The notes under the pieces were generated by a model, which was not told the origin of the DNA, searched no databases, and saw only the letters and a program-made list of their open reading frames with translations. Shown here in pieces: positions 53,429-62,592 of a DNA stretch of 64,000 bases. The position numbers and the translations under genes were made by a program. Within the stretch, counting starts at the first letter, position 1, and each line of letters begins with the position of its first letter. The stretch is from Novosphingobium sp. (GTDB lineage Bacteria; Pseudomonadota; Alphaproteobacteria; Sphingomonadales; Sphingomonadaceae), in the NCBI RefSeq assembly GCF_024642085.1, contig NZ_JAHEBV010000015.1, positions 1 to 64,000 on the forward strand, written 5' to 3'.

Positions 53429-53854
53429 ATGAGCAAAAAGACATCCTACTGGCTGATGAAATCGGAACCCGACGTCTATAGCTGGGATGATCTGGTGACA
53501 GAGGGTGAGGGCACCTGGGACGGGGTCCGCAATTACACCGCGCGCCTTAATCTGCGGGCAATGCAGCCAGGCGATCAGGTATTTTTCTATCATTCCAACA
53601 TCGGGCTGGAAATCGTTGGAATAGCGGAAATTACGGCATCCAACATTCCGGACCCGACGGATGATACAGGACGCTGGTCTGCCGTGAAGCTAAAGCCCAT
53701 GCGCAAGCTGACCCGGCCCGTTACGCTCAAAGAGATCAAGGCCGACAAGGCGCTGGCCGACATGGATCTTCTGACCAAGTTCCGGCTCTCCGTGTCGGCG
53801 GTCAAGCCGGCGGAATGGAAGCATGTGCTCAAACTGTCGGAACGCGCTGCCTAG
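53429..53854 (+). CDS. EVE-domain protein (thymocyte nuclear protein 1-like)
   Basis: A 141-residue single EVE domain, part of the PUA-like group that binds modified bases in DNA or RNA. YWLMKSEPDVYSWDDL, TWDGVRNYTARLNLRAM and QVFFYHSN are the signature. The ATG at 53429 gives the normal N-terminus. Stand-alone EVE proteins are common in proteobacteria, and their ligand is not established. The stop overlaps the convergent ThDP enzyme by 4 bp. Confidence 0.93.
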   Translation: MSKKTSYWLMKSEPDVYSWDDLVTEGEGTWDGVRNYTARLNLRAMQPGDQVFFYHSNIGLEIVGIAEITASNIPDPTDDTGRWSAVKLKPMRKLTRPVTLKEIKADKALADMDLLTKFRLSVSAVKPAEWKHVLKLSERAA

Positions 53855-55521
53855 GGTTGCGCCCGCGCTTGCAAGCCAGATATTGTCGCGCCGCCTGCGC
53901 TCAGCTGCTCGATCTCGATCAGCGCATGGATCAGGCGCAGGCCCTTGCGGTGCTGCGCTTCGGCCAGGGCCGCGGTAAACGCGGCGGTGGTTTCCACCCG
54001 CTCGGCCCAGCCGCCAAAAGCGCGCGCCAAAGCGGCGAAATCCGGGTTGTGCAGCGTAGTGCCGGAAATCCGGCGGGGAAACTCGCGTTCCTGATGCATC
54101 CGGATCGTGCCGTAGGTGCCATTGTCGATCAGGATCACGGTCAGGTCACAGCCGTACTGCATGGCGGTGGCCAGTTCCTGCCCGTTCATCAGGAAATCGC
54201 CGTCACCCGCCAGCGCCACGACTTGCCGTTCGGGATAGCGCAGTGCGGCGGCCACGGCTGCGGGAACGCCATATCCCATCGCCCCGGCGGTGGGGGCAAG
54301 CTGCACGGGAAAACCGTTGTAATGCCAATAGCGATGCCACCAGCCTGAAAAATTGCCCGCGCCGTTGCAGATGATCGTATCATCGGGCCAGGTTTGGCGC
54401 ATTGCAGTGACGCAGGCCGCCATGTCGAGCGCGAAAGGCGCAGGCTTGGCCGTAGTCCAGTCAAGCCATTCCATGTGCGCAGCTTCGCCTGCATCGAATG
54501 GCAGGACATCGTCGTCCCACAGCGCCGCGACTTCGGCAAACTCGGCCATGTCGGCGCAGATCGCCAGATCGGGACGGTAGACCCGGCCCAGTTCCTCGGG
54601 ATCGGGGTGGACGTGGACCAGGATCTGATCTGGATGATCCGGCGTGATCAGCGTGTAGCTGTCGGTCGTCGCCTCGCCCAGCCGGGCGCCGATGGCCAGA
54701 ACCAGATCGGCCTGCTTGATCCGTTCAACCAGTTTGGGACCGGGACCATAGCCCAGGTTGCCGGCCCAGACATTGCTGGCGTTTGAAATCGCGTCCTGGC
54801 GGCGGAACGCGCCGGCCACGGGCAATCCGATTCGCTCGGCAAAGGCGGTGAAATGTTCGCGCGCCTTGGCGTGCCAGCCTGCGCCGCCGACAATGGCGAC
54901 AGGCGCGGCGGCATCGGCGATCATCTGCATCAGTGTGGCCATGGCATCGGGGCAGGGCGGCTGAGCCGGCCGATGGATCGACGGGCGCGGAGACACTGCG
55001 CTCACCGTTTCCAGCAGCATGTCTTCGGGCAGGGCGATCACTACCGGGCCGGGGCGACCTGCCAGCGCAGTAGACCAGGCGCGGGCAACGTATTCGGGGA
55101 TACGGCGCGGATCGTCGATGCGCAGCACCAGCTTGGCCAGCGGCGCGAACATCTGTCCGAAATCGACCTCCTGAAAACCTTCGCGGTCTTTCATTGCGCG
55201 GTCTACATCGCCAATAAACAGCAGCATCGGCTGCGAATCCTGGAGCGCCACATGCGCGCCGATCGAAGCATTGGTGGCGCCAGGGCCGCGGGTGACAAAG
55301 CAGACTCCGGGCCGGCCAGTCATGGTTCCGTCGGCGCAGGCCATGAACGCCGCGCCGCCTTCCTGGCGGCAGATTACGGTCTGCACCTGCGGCGTGTCGT
55401 GCAGCGCATCGAGCACGGCAAGGAAGCTTTCCCCCGGCACGGTGAAGATGCGGTCGCAGCCTTGTGCGACCAGGCAATCGACGAGCAAACGCCCGCCGGT
55501 GATAGCTGTGGTTTCGGTCAT
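53851..55521 (-). CDS. ThDP-dependent acetolactate synthase-like enzyme
   Basis: A 556-residue thiamine diphosphate enzyme with three domains. The catalytic Glu54 lies in CRQEGGAAFMA, ThDP is bound by GDGDFLMNGQELATAMQ from residue 439, and the central FAD/CoA-type domain covers about 195-335. It resembles acetolactate synthase catalytic chains and related decarboxylases, but it stands without ilvN (regulatory subunit) or ilvC, so it is probably a peripheral enzyme (benzaldehyde lyase-, oxalyl-CoA- or pyruvate decarboxylase-like options). Substrate unknown. Confidence 0.88.
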   Translation of the reverse strand: MTETTAITGGRLLVDCLVAQGCDRIFTVPGESFLAVLDALHDTPQVQTVICRQEGGAAFMACADGTMTGRPGVCFVTRGPGATNASIGAHVALQDSQPMLLFIGDVDRAMKDREGFQEVDFGQMFAPLAKLVLRIDDPRRIPEYVARAWSTALAGRPGPVVIALPEDMLLETVSAVSPRPSIHRPAQPPCPDAMATLMQMIADAAAPVAIVGGAGWHAKAREHFTAFAERIGLPVAGAFRRQDAISNASNVWAGNLGYGPGPKLVERIKQADLVLAIGARLGEATTDSYTLITPDHPDQILVHVHPDPEELGRVYRPDLAICADMAEFAEVAALWDDDVLPFDAGEAAHMEWLDWTTAKPAPFALDMAACVTAMRQTWPDDTIICNGAGNFSGWWHRYWHYNGFPVQLAPTAGAMGYGVPAAVAAALRYPERQVVALAGDGDFLMNGQELATAMQYGCDLTVILIDNGTYGTIRMHQEREFPRRISGTTLHNPDFAALARAFGGWAERVETTAAFTAALAEAQHRKGLRLIHALIEIEQLSAGGATISGLQARAQP

Positions 55522-55668
55522 TTGCGGGATGTAGCGGGCAAGCCGCGCCGGGGCAACGCAGGGCGCGCCATGGTGACCGGGAATGGTTACTGTGCCAGAG
55601 CGGGAATGTGGAGATTAACCACGATTTTCCGGGTAGTTGGATGGTGAAGAAAGTCTTAACTTGTCTTC

Positions 55669-55851
55669 ATGAGAAGAACTCTTGTCCTGACCGATGAGGC
55701 TGCCCGGCACCCGTTCCGCGCCAGTCTTCCCCCCCATGTTCGTCAGGGCGTCGTTCCCGTTTCGTCAAACCGCTGGCGGTTGGGCGATCTGAAAGACGTG
55801 GCAGCGATGTACAGCGCCAGCTTTGTAGCGGCAGCCGTCTATTTCGGTTAG
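55669..55851 (+). CDS. Small conserved-type hypothetical protein
   Basis: A 60-residue ORF with an ATG at 55669 and a weak purine-rich stretch upstream. The N-terminus has RRTLVLTDEAARHPF, the C-terminus SASFVAAAVYFG. No signal peptide or span is certain. It fills the gap between two minus-strand genes and its end overlaps the LplT-like stop by 4 bp, a packing seen for real genes here. The residue mix is not low complexity. Gene reality is moderate; function unknown. Confidence 0.45.
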   Translation: MRRTLVLTDEAARHPFRASLPPHVRQGVVPVSSNRWRLGDLKDVAAMYSASFVAAAVYFG

Positions 55852-57158
55852 GCGATGGCCGCCGCGCGCTCAGCTTTTACCAGCTGCGCTGCGATCCAGG
55901 CAGATACCAGGCACATCGCGGCGCTGAGCAGCAGCTGGTGGACAATTGGCACACCGCCAAACGACAGTCCGCTGGCCATCAGTGATCCGATTACCATTGC
56001 GCCAGAGTTCACGATGTTGTTGGCCGCGATGGTCCGCGATGTCTGGGACTTGTCAACAAAGGTTGTCAGAAAAGCATAGAGCGGGACCACGAACATCCCG
56101 CCAGCGACGGCTATTCCCAGCAGACAGATCATCAGCGCGACGGCCAGCGGCTGATCGATGAACGTTTGCACGTCCATCAAATCGTTTTCGGGATGCGGCA
56201 CCCATTGCCGGCACACAAAGAAAAAGCCCACCACGAACAGTCCCATCAGCACTACCGAGGGCGGTGAATAGCGCGCTGAAACGGTGCCCTTGAGCAGCGC
56301 ATTGACCGACATCGATCCGACTGCAACACCGATCGAGAAAATTACCAAGAACAGGCTGGCGACTTCCTTGCTGGCGGTCAGCACGTTTTTGGCCAGCGGC
56401 GGAAACTGCACGAACAGCACCGCGCCGATGGTCCAGAAAAAGCTGATCGCCATGATAGCCAGAAACACGCGCCGGTCATGGCTGGTGTTGCGCACCAGAT
56501 CGATCGAGGCGCGGATGAAATGATAATCGAGCGGTTCGGGCTCGTGAAACGGGGGGGCAGGGGGAACCTGCCGGCTTACGAAATAGCCTACAATCGCGGT
56601 GAAAACCACGCCCGCTGCGGCCCATTCAACCGGAATCCAGCCGGCCACGATGGTGCCCGCCAGGATCGCGACATATGTACCCGCTTCAACCAGGCCGGTC
56701 CCTGCCAGCACTTCGCCTGCATGAAGGTGCTGGGGCAGGATGGCGTATTTGATCGGGCCAAAGAATGTCGAATGGACGCCCATACCCAGTAGCGCCAGCA
56801 TCATCAGCGGGATGGCCACGCCGGTAACCAGGAGCCCCTTCCATGCGAGCAGCAAGCCGATAGCCCCGACGGACATTATGCCGATTTCCGCCGCCTTGAC
56901 GATGCGGATGATCCGGGCCTTGTCGCGCATATCGGCAAGCTGACCGGAAATTGCCGAAAGGATGAAGAACGGCAGGATGAAGACGCCCGAAGCCACGGCG
57001 CTGAACAGCCCTTCGGCCTGTTCTGACTGGTAGACGCTGTAGACGACGAACAGCACCATCGCGTTCTTGAAAAGGTTGTCGTTGAAAGCGCCAAGCAGCT
57101 GGGTCGCGAACAGCGGCAGGAAGCGCCGACTGTGAATCAAATGGGTCTGGGTTGTCAT
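55848..57158 (-). CDS. MFS transporter, lysophospholipid transporter LplT-like
   Basis: A 436-residue major facilitator with about 12 spans. The N-terminal signature LPLFATQLLGAFNDNLFKNA is that of LplT-type flippases, which return lysophospholipids to the inner leaflet for reacylation. In many bacteria LplT is fused to or followed by the acyltransferase Aas; neither is seen here. The gene faces pgsA, which makes phosphatidylglycerol, a lipid-related context. Other MFS roles remain possible. Confidence 0.85.
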   Translation of the reverse strand: MTTQTHLIHSRRFLPLFATQLLGAFNDNLFKNAMVLFVVYSVYQSEQAEGLFSAVASGVFILPFFILSAISGQLADMRDKARIIRIVKAAEIGIMSVGAIGLLLAWKGLLVTGVAIPLMMLALLGMGVHSTFFGPIKYAILPQHLHAGEVLAGTGLVEAGTYVAILAGTIVAGWIPVEWAAAGVVFTAIVGYFVSRQVPPAPPFHEPEPLDYHFIRASIDLVRNTSHDRRVFLAIMAISFFWTIGAVLFVQFPPLAKNVLTASKEVASLFLVIFSIGVAVGSMSVNALLKGTVSARYSPPSVVLMGLFVVGFFFVCRQWVPHPENDLMDVQTFIDQPLAVALMICLLGIAVAGGMFVVPLYAFLTTFVDKSQTSRTIAANNIVNSGAMVIGSLMASGLSFGGVPIVHQLLLSAAMCLVSAWIAAQLVKAERAAAIA

Positions 57159-57274
57159 GAACTCGCTTTGCGGCAGCCCCGGGGTGCGCGGCGGACCCTA
57201 GCGTTGCTGCGGCTGCGGACAAGAGGCCTTGGCACTCTTTTGCACCGGCGCCTTCCGGGCTAAGGGTGGCGCCG

Positions 57275-57868
57275 ATGCTGTCGCTGCCCAACATCCTCAC
57301 GCTGTCGCGGATCGTCACTCTGCCGTTATTGGCCTTCCTGCTGTGGTGGCCGGAATGGCAATCCGGCTACCTGCTGGCCTTTGTGCTTTACTGCCTGATG
57401 GGCATTACCGATTATTTCGACGGCTATCTTGCCCGGTCAAGCGGGACGGTCAGCAAGCTGGGCATCTTTCTGGATCCCATTGCAGACAAGATCATGGTGG
57501 CAACGGTAATTCTGGTGCTTGCCGCCCAAGGCGTGCTGCGCGGTCCTTTTGTAGGGGACATGCACGTAATCGCCGGACTGATCATCCTGGCACGCGAGAT
57601 CGCGGTTTCGGGCTTGCGTGAGTTTCTGGGCGGGCTGCAGGTTTCCATGCCGGTCAGCCGCCTCGCCAAATGGAAAACGACGTTTCAGATGGTGTGCCTG
57701 GGCGCGCTGATCCTGGGTCACGCGCTGCCTTGGTGGAACATGACGTTGGGCGGCCTTGCCATGAACGTGCCGCACACCGTGGGTCTGACCACGTTGTGGC
57801 TCGCTGCCGCACTGACGGTGATAACCGGGTGGGATTACCTTCGGGTTGGCCTGAAGTTCATGGATTGA
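57275..57868 (+). CDS. pgsA: CDP-diacylglycerol-glycerol-3-phosphate 3-phosphatidyltransferase
   Basis: A 197-residue membrane enzyme making phosphatidylglycerophosphate. The CDP-alcohol transferase motif DGYLAR-x8-G-x3-D-x3-D is complete (about residues 49-71). LPNILTLSRI starts the first span. The ATG at 57275 is favoured by AAGGG 8 bases upstream over the GTG at 57266. It uses CDP-diacylglycerol from CdsA. It is convergent with the SemiSWEET gene, with no gap. Confidence 0.97.
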   Translation: MLSLPNILTLSRIVTLPLLAFLLWWPEWQSGYLLAFVLYCLMGITDYFDGYLARSSGTVSKLGIFLDPIADKIMVATVILVLAAQGVLRGPFVGDMHVIAGLIILAREIAVSGLREFLGGLQVSMPVSRLAKWKTTFQMVCLGALILGHALPWWNMTLGGLAMNVPHTVGLTTLWLAAALTVITGWDYLRVGLKFMD

Positions 57869-58123
57869 TCATCCTGCGCGCAGTTTCATAGCCAGCGTGG
57901 CAAGGGCAAAAGGCATGACGACGATATTCGATATGGTCACCGGGCCGCTGCCGATCATCAGGCCGTAGGCTGCCCACAAGACAGTTCCTGCCGCGCCCAG
58001 GGACACAGCTATCAAAGACAGATCGCTGGTTTTGCGGGTGCGCAATGCCTTGACTGCTTGGGGCAGAAAGGCGCCGCCCGAGGCAAGCGATGCGACATAA
58101 CCAAGCAGTTCAACAGCCGCCAC
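57869..58123 (-). CDS. SemiSWEET sugar transporter
   Basis: An 84-residue protein with three spans, the size of a SemiSWEET half-transporter that works as a dimer. FLPQAVKALRTRKTSDLSL carries the conserved Pro-Gln of the first triple-helix bundle and the next loop; NIVVMPFALATL is the third span. The start is a GTG at 58123. Substrate (sucrose or other sugar) is not decidable. It closes the rnd-oxyR run, 11 bases after oxyR. Confidence 0.9.
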   Translation of the reverse strand: MAAVELLGYVASLASGGAFLPQAVKALRTRKTSDLSLIAVSLGAAGTVLWAAYGLMIGSGPVTISNIVVMPFALATLAMKLRAG

Positions 58124-58134
58124 AGTTCGACCTT

Positions 58135-59031
58135 TCAGCCCGCACGTAATTCTTCTGCCAGCAGTCTGAACTCGTCTCCGCGCGGTGAGTTCTTGCGCCA
58201 GACCAGCGCAATCTCGCGGTTGGCATTATCGCTCTTGAGCGGCCGGGCAATGACGTTCGTGCCATTAAGAATACCCGCGTCGATTGCCATTTCGGGCAGC
58301 ATGGTCAGGCCCAGACCATTGTCTACCATCTGCACCAGGGTGTGAAGGCTTGTCCCGATCATGGTTGCACTGGCGCGCAATTCGGGCCGGTTGCAGGCTG
58401 CAAGAGCGTGTTCTTTCAGGCAATGCCCGTCTTCCAGCAGCAGCAAACGGTTTTCGTCGATAAGGTCGGGGTTGATTTCCTCGGGCGGATCGCGCGGATC
58501 GTCTTTCGGGAACGCGACCCACAGCGCGTCGAGTTCAATCACTTCCTTTTCCACCTCGCCGGTCGGAAAAGGCAGGGCAAGCAACACACAGTCCGAACGG
58601 CCGTGGTGGAGCGATTCGATTGCCGCCGCACTGGTTTCCTCACGCAGGTACAGTTTCAGTTGCGGGCGTTCGCGGCGCAGGCGCGGCAGCATCCGCGGTA
58701 GCAGGAACGGGGCAATGGTGGGGATCACGCTCATCCGCACTTCGCCTGACAATGGCTGGCCCGCAGAACGGACCATGTCGGACAGTTCCTCTGCCTCTCG
58801 CAGCAGTCGGTGGGCTTTGGCAACCACCTGATTTCCCAGGGGCGTAAAGCGCACCGCGCGCTTGGTGCGTTCGACCAGCGTAGTGCCCAGCAGCGTTTCA
58901 AGATCGCGCAGGCCCGCTGAAAGGGTCGATTGGGAGACGAAACTGGCATCAGCGGCCCGGCCGAAATGCCCATGCTCGTGCAGTGCAACCAGATATTGCA
59001 GCTGCTTGAGCGTGGGCAGATAGGCGCTCAT
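58135..59031 (-). CDS. oxyR: Hydrogen peroxide-inducible regulator OxyR
   Basis: A 298-residue LysR-type regulator. The N-terminal winged helix reads LPTLKQLQYLVALHEHGHFGRAA. In the effector domain the redox pair is Cys204 and Cys213 in EDGHCLKEHALAAC, with the same nine-residue separation as Cys199 and Cys208 of E. coli OxyR, which strongly supports a peroxide sensor. The ATG overlaps the rnd stop by 4 bases. No catalase or ahpC gene is beside it, and no divergent promoter is adjacent, so targets lie elsewhere. Confidence 0.95.
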   Translation of the reverse strand: MSAYLPTLKQLQYLVALHEHGHFGRAADASFVSQSTLSAGLRDLETLLGTTLVERTKRAVRFTPLGNQVVAKAHRLLREAEELSDMVRSAGQPLSGEVRMSVIPTIAPFLLPRMLPRLRRERPQLKLYLREETSAAAIESLHHGRSDCVLLALPFPTGEVEKEVIELDALWVAFPKDDPRDPPEEINPDLIDENRLLLLEDGHCLKEHALAACNRPELRASATMIGTSLHTLVQMVDNGLGLTMLPEMAIDAGILNGTNVIARPLKSDNANREIALVWRKNSPRGDEFRLLAEELRAG

Positions 59032-60239
59032 TCTGCTGGGGCGTCTTCCGCCGAAGGTTCAGCCCGGCTGCCAATTTCGTCGATATGCGCCATTTTCATC
59101 CGGCCCTTGACCACCGCGAAAGCCAGCTTGCCTTCGACGAGTTCCAGGGCATCGCGGCCAAAGACGTCGTAACGCCAGCCTTCCAGCAGCGGCAATTCGC
59201 GCACGCCGGCGGCCAGCAGTTCCAGATCCTCGCTGCGCGCCAGCAAGCGGGCGGCGACGTCGATTTCGCGGCTGCGGATCTTGAGCAGCAGCTTGAGCAG
59301 GTCGGCGACCAGCGCCCCTTCCTTGCCCAGTGGCGCGCCGCGCGGGGTGCGCGGGGGCAATTCATCATCGGATAGTGGGACCGCGTTCTCGATTGCCGCC
59401 ATCAGGCGCCGGCCGATTTCGTTATCCTTCCAGCCCGGTGACAGCCCGCGGACCTTGGCCAGGTCTTCCTGCTTTTTGGGCGGATGGCTGGCAATGTCGG
59501 CCACGGTCTCGTCGCGGGCAATGCGGCCGCGCGGGATGTTCTTGTCCTGCGCTTCCAGTTCGCGCCACTGCGCGATTGATTTGAGCCGCCCGAGCATGGC
59601 GGGGTTGCGGCCCGCCGCTTTGATCCGTTGCCACGACAGGGTGGGATCATTGCGGTAACCGGCCGGATCGGCCAGCTTTTCCATTTCGATGTTGAGCCAA
59701 ACCCCGCGGCCGGTCTTTTTCAGCCGGCCCAGGATCTTGGGGAAAATCTTGGCCAGATGGGTCACATCGCCGATGGCATATTCAATTTGCCGTTCGGTAA
59801 GCGGGCGGCGCGACCAATCGGTAAAGCGTGCGCCTTTGTCGACGACAATGCCCTGCCACGATTCGACCAGATTGGAATAACCGATCTGCTCGCTCTGGCT
59901 GATTGCCATCATTGCGATCTGCGTGTCGAAGATCGGGTGCGGGGTGCGTCCGGTCAGGTTGTAGATGATTTCCACATCCTGGCCGCCAGCGTGGAAAACC
60001 TTGAGCACATCCTCATTGTCGACCAGAAGGTCGAGCAGCGGGGTCATGTCGATGTCCTTGGCCAGCGGATCGATCGCGGCGGCTTCATGTTCATCCGCCA
60101 CCTGAATCAGGCACAGTTCGGGCCAATAGGTGTTCTCGCGCATGAACTCGGTGTCCACGCAGATGAAATCGGCCTGGGCCAGGCGCGTACACAGGTCTGC
60201 CAGCGCGGCCGACGTGGTAATCAATGGGTGTATCTTCAT
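59028..60239 (-). CDS. rnd: Ribonuclease D
   Basis: A 403-residue 3' to 5' exoribonuclease for tRNA maturation. The DEDDy exonuclease motifs are present: [11 protein letters not shown] (Asp29, Glu31), [12 protein letters not shown] and [13 protein letters not shown]. An HRDC domain follows (about 205-285, with [16 protein letters not shown]). The ATG at 60239 gives the normal N-terminus (MKIHPLITT). It starts an operon with oxyR. A divergent 116-bp gap separates it from aspS. Confidence 0.97.
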   Translation of the reverse strand: MKIHPLITTSAALADLCTRLAQADFICVDTEFMRENTYWPELCLIQVADEHEAAAIDPLAKDIDMTPLLDLLVDNEDVLKVFHAGGQDVEIIYNLTGRTPHPIFDTQIAMMAISQSEQIGYSNLVESWQGIVVDKGARFTDWSRRPLTERQIEYAIGDVTHLAKIFPKILGRLKKTGRGVWLNIEMEKLADPAGYRNDPTLSWQRIKAAGRNPAMLGRLKSIAQWRELEAQDKNIPRGRIARDETVADIASHPPKKQEDLAKVRGLSPGWKDNEIGRRLMAAIENAVPLSDDELPPRTPRGAPLGKEGALVADLLKLLLKIRSREIDVAARLLARSEDLELLAAGVRELPLLEGWRYDVFGRDALELVEGKLAFAVVKGRMKMAHIDEIGSRAEPSAEDAPAE

Positions 60240-60355
60240 CGTTCTTTTCTGTAGGTGACCCCGTGCGGGGCCTCGGCTTGACAAAAGCGCGGGATTCGCC
60301 TGTTAGCCCGCGCTTTCGCCCCTGCATCAAAGTGGGCCGATTGGAAAGAGTTTCG

Positions 60356-62137
60356 ATGCATCTTTATCGTTCGCACACCTGTGGCGCGCTGCGCGCTGAT
60401 GACGTGGGCCAGACTGTCCGCCTGTCGGGCTGGATTCACCGCAAGCGCGACCATGGCGGCGTACTGTTCGTTGACCTGCGCGATCATTACGGCCTGACCC
60501 AGATCGTGGCCGACGTCGACAGCCCGGCGCTGGCCGTGCTGGAGGGCGCCCGCGTGGAATCAGTCGTGACCATTGACGGCATGGCCAAGGCCCGCAGTGA
60601 AGGCACCGTCAATGCCAATCTGCCGACGGGCGCGATCGAAGTCTATGCCAGGGACGCGACTGTGCTGAGCCGCGCCGAGGAACTGCCTCTGCCGGTGGCG
60701 GGCGAGCAGGAATATCCCGAGGACGTGCGACTGCGATACCGTTTCCTCGACCTGCGGCGCGAAACGCTCCATGCCAATATAGTCAAACGGACGCAGATCA
60801 TTTCGGAAACGCGGCGTCAGATGGAGGCGATCGGTTTCACCGAATATTCGACCCCGATCCTCACCGCATCCTCGCCAGAAGGCGCGCGTGACTTTCTGGT
60901 GCCAAGCCGCATCCATGCGGGCAAGTTCTTTGCGCTGCCGCAGGCGCCGCAGCAGTACAAGCAGCTGCTGATGGTGGCGGGGTTTGACCGCTATTTCCAG
61001 ATCGCGCCGTGCTTTCGCGATGAAGATCCGCGCGCAGACCGTCTGCCGGGCGAGTTCTACCAGCTCGACCTTGAAATGAGCTTCGTCACCCAGGAAGAAG
61101 TGTGGGATACGATGGAGCCGGTGATGGCCGGGGTCTTTGAAAAGTTCGCCGATGGCAAGGCCGTGACCCCCGCGGGCCAGTTTCCTCGCATCCCCTATGC
61201 CCAGGCGATGCTCGACTACGGCACCGACAAGCCCGATCTGCGTAATCCGCTGATCATCCGCGATGTGACGGCCGAGTTTACCGCGTCAGGCTTTGGTCTG
61301 TTCGAAAAGATCGTCGGCGGCGGAGGGTCTGTGCGACTGATCCCCGCGCCAAACACTGCTGGCCTCAGCCGCAAGTTCTTCGATGACATGAACGAATGGG
61401 CGCGCAGCGAAGGCCATGCCGGGCTGGGTTATGCCACGCGCAAGCAGGGCGAGTTCGGTGGTCCGATCGCCAAGAACCACGGTGCTGACAAGATGGCGGC
61501 ATTATGGGATTCGCTTGGGCTGGGCCCTGACGACGGTGCGTTTTTTGCGGCCGGGAACGAAGCCCAGGCTGCCAAGTTGGCCGGTGCTGCGCGCTCTCGC
61601 GTGGGCGAGCAGCTCGACCTGATCGACAAGGATGCCTTCCGGTTTTGCTGGATCATCGACTTTCCGTTCTACGAATGGGATGAGGATAACAAGAAGGTCG
61701 ATTTCGCGCACAACCCGTTCTCGATGCCGCAGGGCGGGCTGGAGGCGTTGGAAACGCAAGATCCGCTGACGATCAAGGCCTTTCAGTACGACATGGTCTG
61801 CAACGGGTATGAACTTGCCTCGGGTTCGATCCGCAACCAGCATCCTGACCTGATGGTCAAGGCGTTCGAGCTGACCGGGCTTAGCCAGGCCGATGTCGAG
61901 GAACGTTTCGGCGGGATGTACCGCGCGTTCCAATTCGGCGCGCCGCCGCACGGGGGCATGGCCGCCGGGGTCGATCGCATGGTCATGCTGCTGTGCGGGG
62001 TGCAGAACCTTCGCGAAATCACGCTGTTCCCGATGAACCAGCGCGCCGAAGACCTGCTGATGGGCGCGCCGTCGATGCCCGAGCCAAAGGCACTTCGCGA
62101 GCTCCACATACGTATCGTTGAGCCGCCCAAAGGGTAA
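60356..62137 (+). CDS. aspS: Aspartyl-tRNA synthetase
   Basis: A 593-residue class II synthetase of bacterial type. The N-terminal OB fold ([26 protein letters not shown]) binds the anticodon; motif 2 [22 protein letters not shown], split here as [10 protein letters not shown] and EFYQLDLEM, and motif 3 [13 protein letters not shown] are intact, as is the bacterial GAD insertion. GGAAAGAG precedes the ATG. Many alphaproteobacteria lack AsnRS and use a non-discriminating AspRS; whether this one also charges tRNA-Asn is not judged here. Confidence 0.98.
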   Translation: MHLYRSHTCGALRADDVGQTVRLSGWIHRKRDHGGVLFVDLRDHYGLTQIVADVDSPALAVLEGARVESVVTIDGMAKARSEGTVNANLPTGAIEVYARDATVLSRAEELPLPVAGEQEYPEDVRLRYRFLDLRRETLHANIVKRTQIISETRRQMEAIGFTEYSTPILTASSPEGARDFLVPSRIHAGKFFALPQAPQQYKQLLMVAGFDRYFQIAPCFRDEDPRADRLPGEFYQLDLEMSFVTQEEVWDTMEPVMAGVFEKFADGKAVTPAGQFPRIPYAQAMLDYGTDKPDLRNPLIIRDVTAEFTASGFGLFEKIVGGGGSVRLIPAPNTAGLSRKFFDDMNEWARSEGHAGLGYATRKQGEFGGPIAKNHGADKMAALWDSLGLGPDDGAFFAAGNEAQAAKLAGAARSRVGEQLDLIDKDAFRFCWIIDFPFYEWDEDNKKVDFAHNPFSMPQGGLEALETQDPLTIKAFQYDMVCNGYELASGSIRNQHPDLMVKAFELTGLSQADVEERFGGMYRAFQFGAPPHGGMAAGVDRMVMLLCGVQNLREITLFPMNQRAEDLLMGAPSMPEPKALRELHIRIVEPPKG

Positions 62138-62227
62138 GTTGCTTGCCCCCCTCTTGCCTTAGTCCGCGCCGTTCTTTAGGGCGCTGTGCAACATCTGTTT
62201 ATCTGCCGTTCACGAAGGGAATAATCC

Positions 62228-62464
62228 ATGAGCGACACCGCCGACCGCGTTAAGAAAATCGTCGTTGAGCATCTTGGCGTCGAAGCCGACAAGGTCACCG
62301 AAGATGCCAGCTTTATCGATGATCTGGGCGCTGACAGCCTCGACATTGTCGAACTGGTCATGGCCTTCGAAGAAGAATTCGGCGTCGAAATCCCCGACGA
62401 TGCGGCTGAGAAGATCAGCACCGTCACGGATGCGATCAAATACATCGACGATCACAAGGGCTGA
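62228..62464 (+). CDS. acpP: Acyl carrier protein
   Basis: A 78-residue acidic helical protein carrying fatty acyl chains. Ser37 in [12 protein letters not shown] is the phosphopantetheine site. GAAGGGA precedes the ATG. It is followed by fabF after a gap with a strong hairpin, the usual acpP-fabF pairing. Upstream there is a 5-bp hairpin near 62166-62184 without a T tract. Confidence 0.99.
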   Translation: MSDTADRVKKIVVEHLGVEADKVTEDASFIDDLGADSLDIVELVMAFEEEFGVEIPDDAAEKISTVTDAIKYIDDHKG

Positions 62465-62530
62465 TAGCCCTGGCCTTTGGCCATCCCGTCTGGTGACAGC
62501 CATGGCTGCGCCGTTGACGGACCTGAAGGC

Positions 62531-62550
62531 CTTTGACAGGCTCAGCCCAT
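62531..62550 (+). repeat. REP-like intergenic element, copy 3
   Basis: Shares CTTTGACAGGCTCAG with the start of the element at 3267-3290 (minus-strand sense), with two differences in 15 bases. It forms the 5' arm of the acpP-fabF hairpin. The match is weaker than between copies 1 and 2. Confidence 0.35.
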
Positions 62551-62563
62551 AACGGGCTGGGCC
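62539..62563 (+). terminator. Hairpin between acpP and fabF, likely partial terminator
   Basis: A 10-bp stem (GGCTCAGCCC with GGGCTGGGCC, one wobble pair) and a 5-base loop lie 76 bases after the acpP stop and 30 bases before fabF. The downstream run is only moderately T-rich. Partial termination would fit the need for much more ACP than FabF. Confidence 0.6.
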
Positions 62564-62592
62564 TGTTGCATTTTACAAGCTTGGAGATGCGA

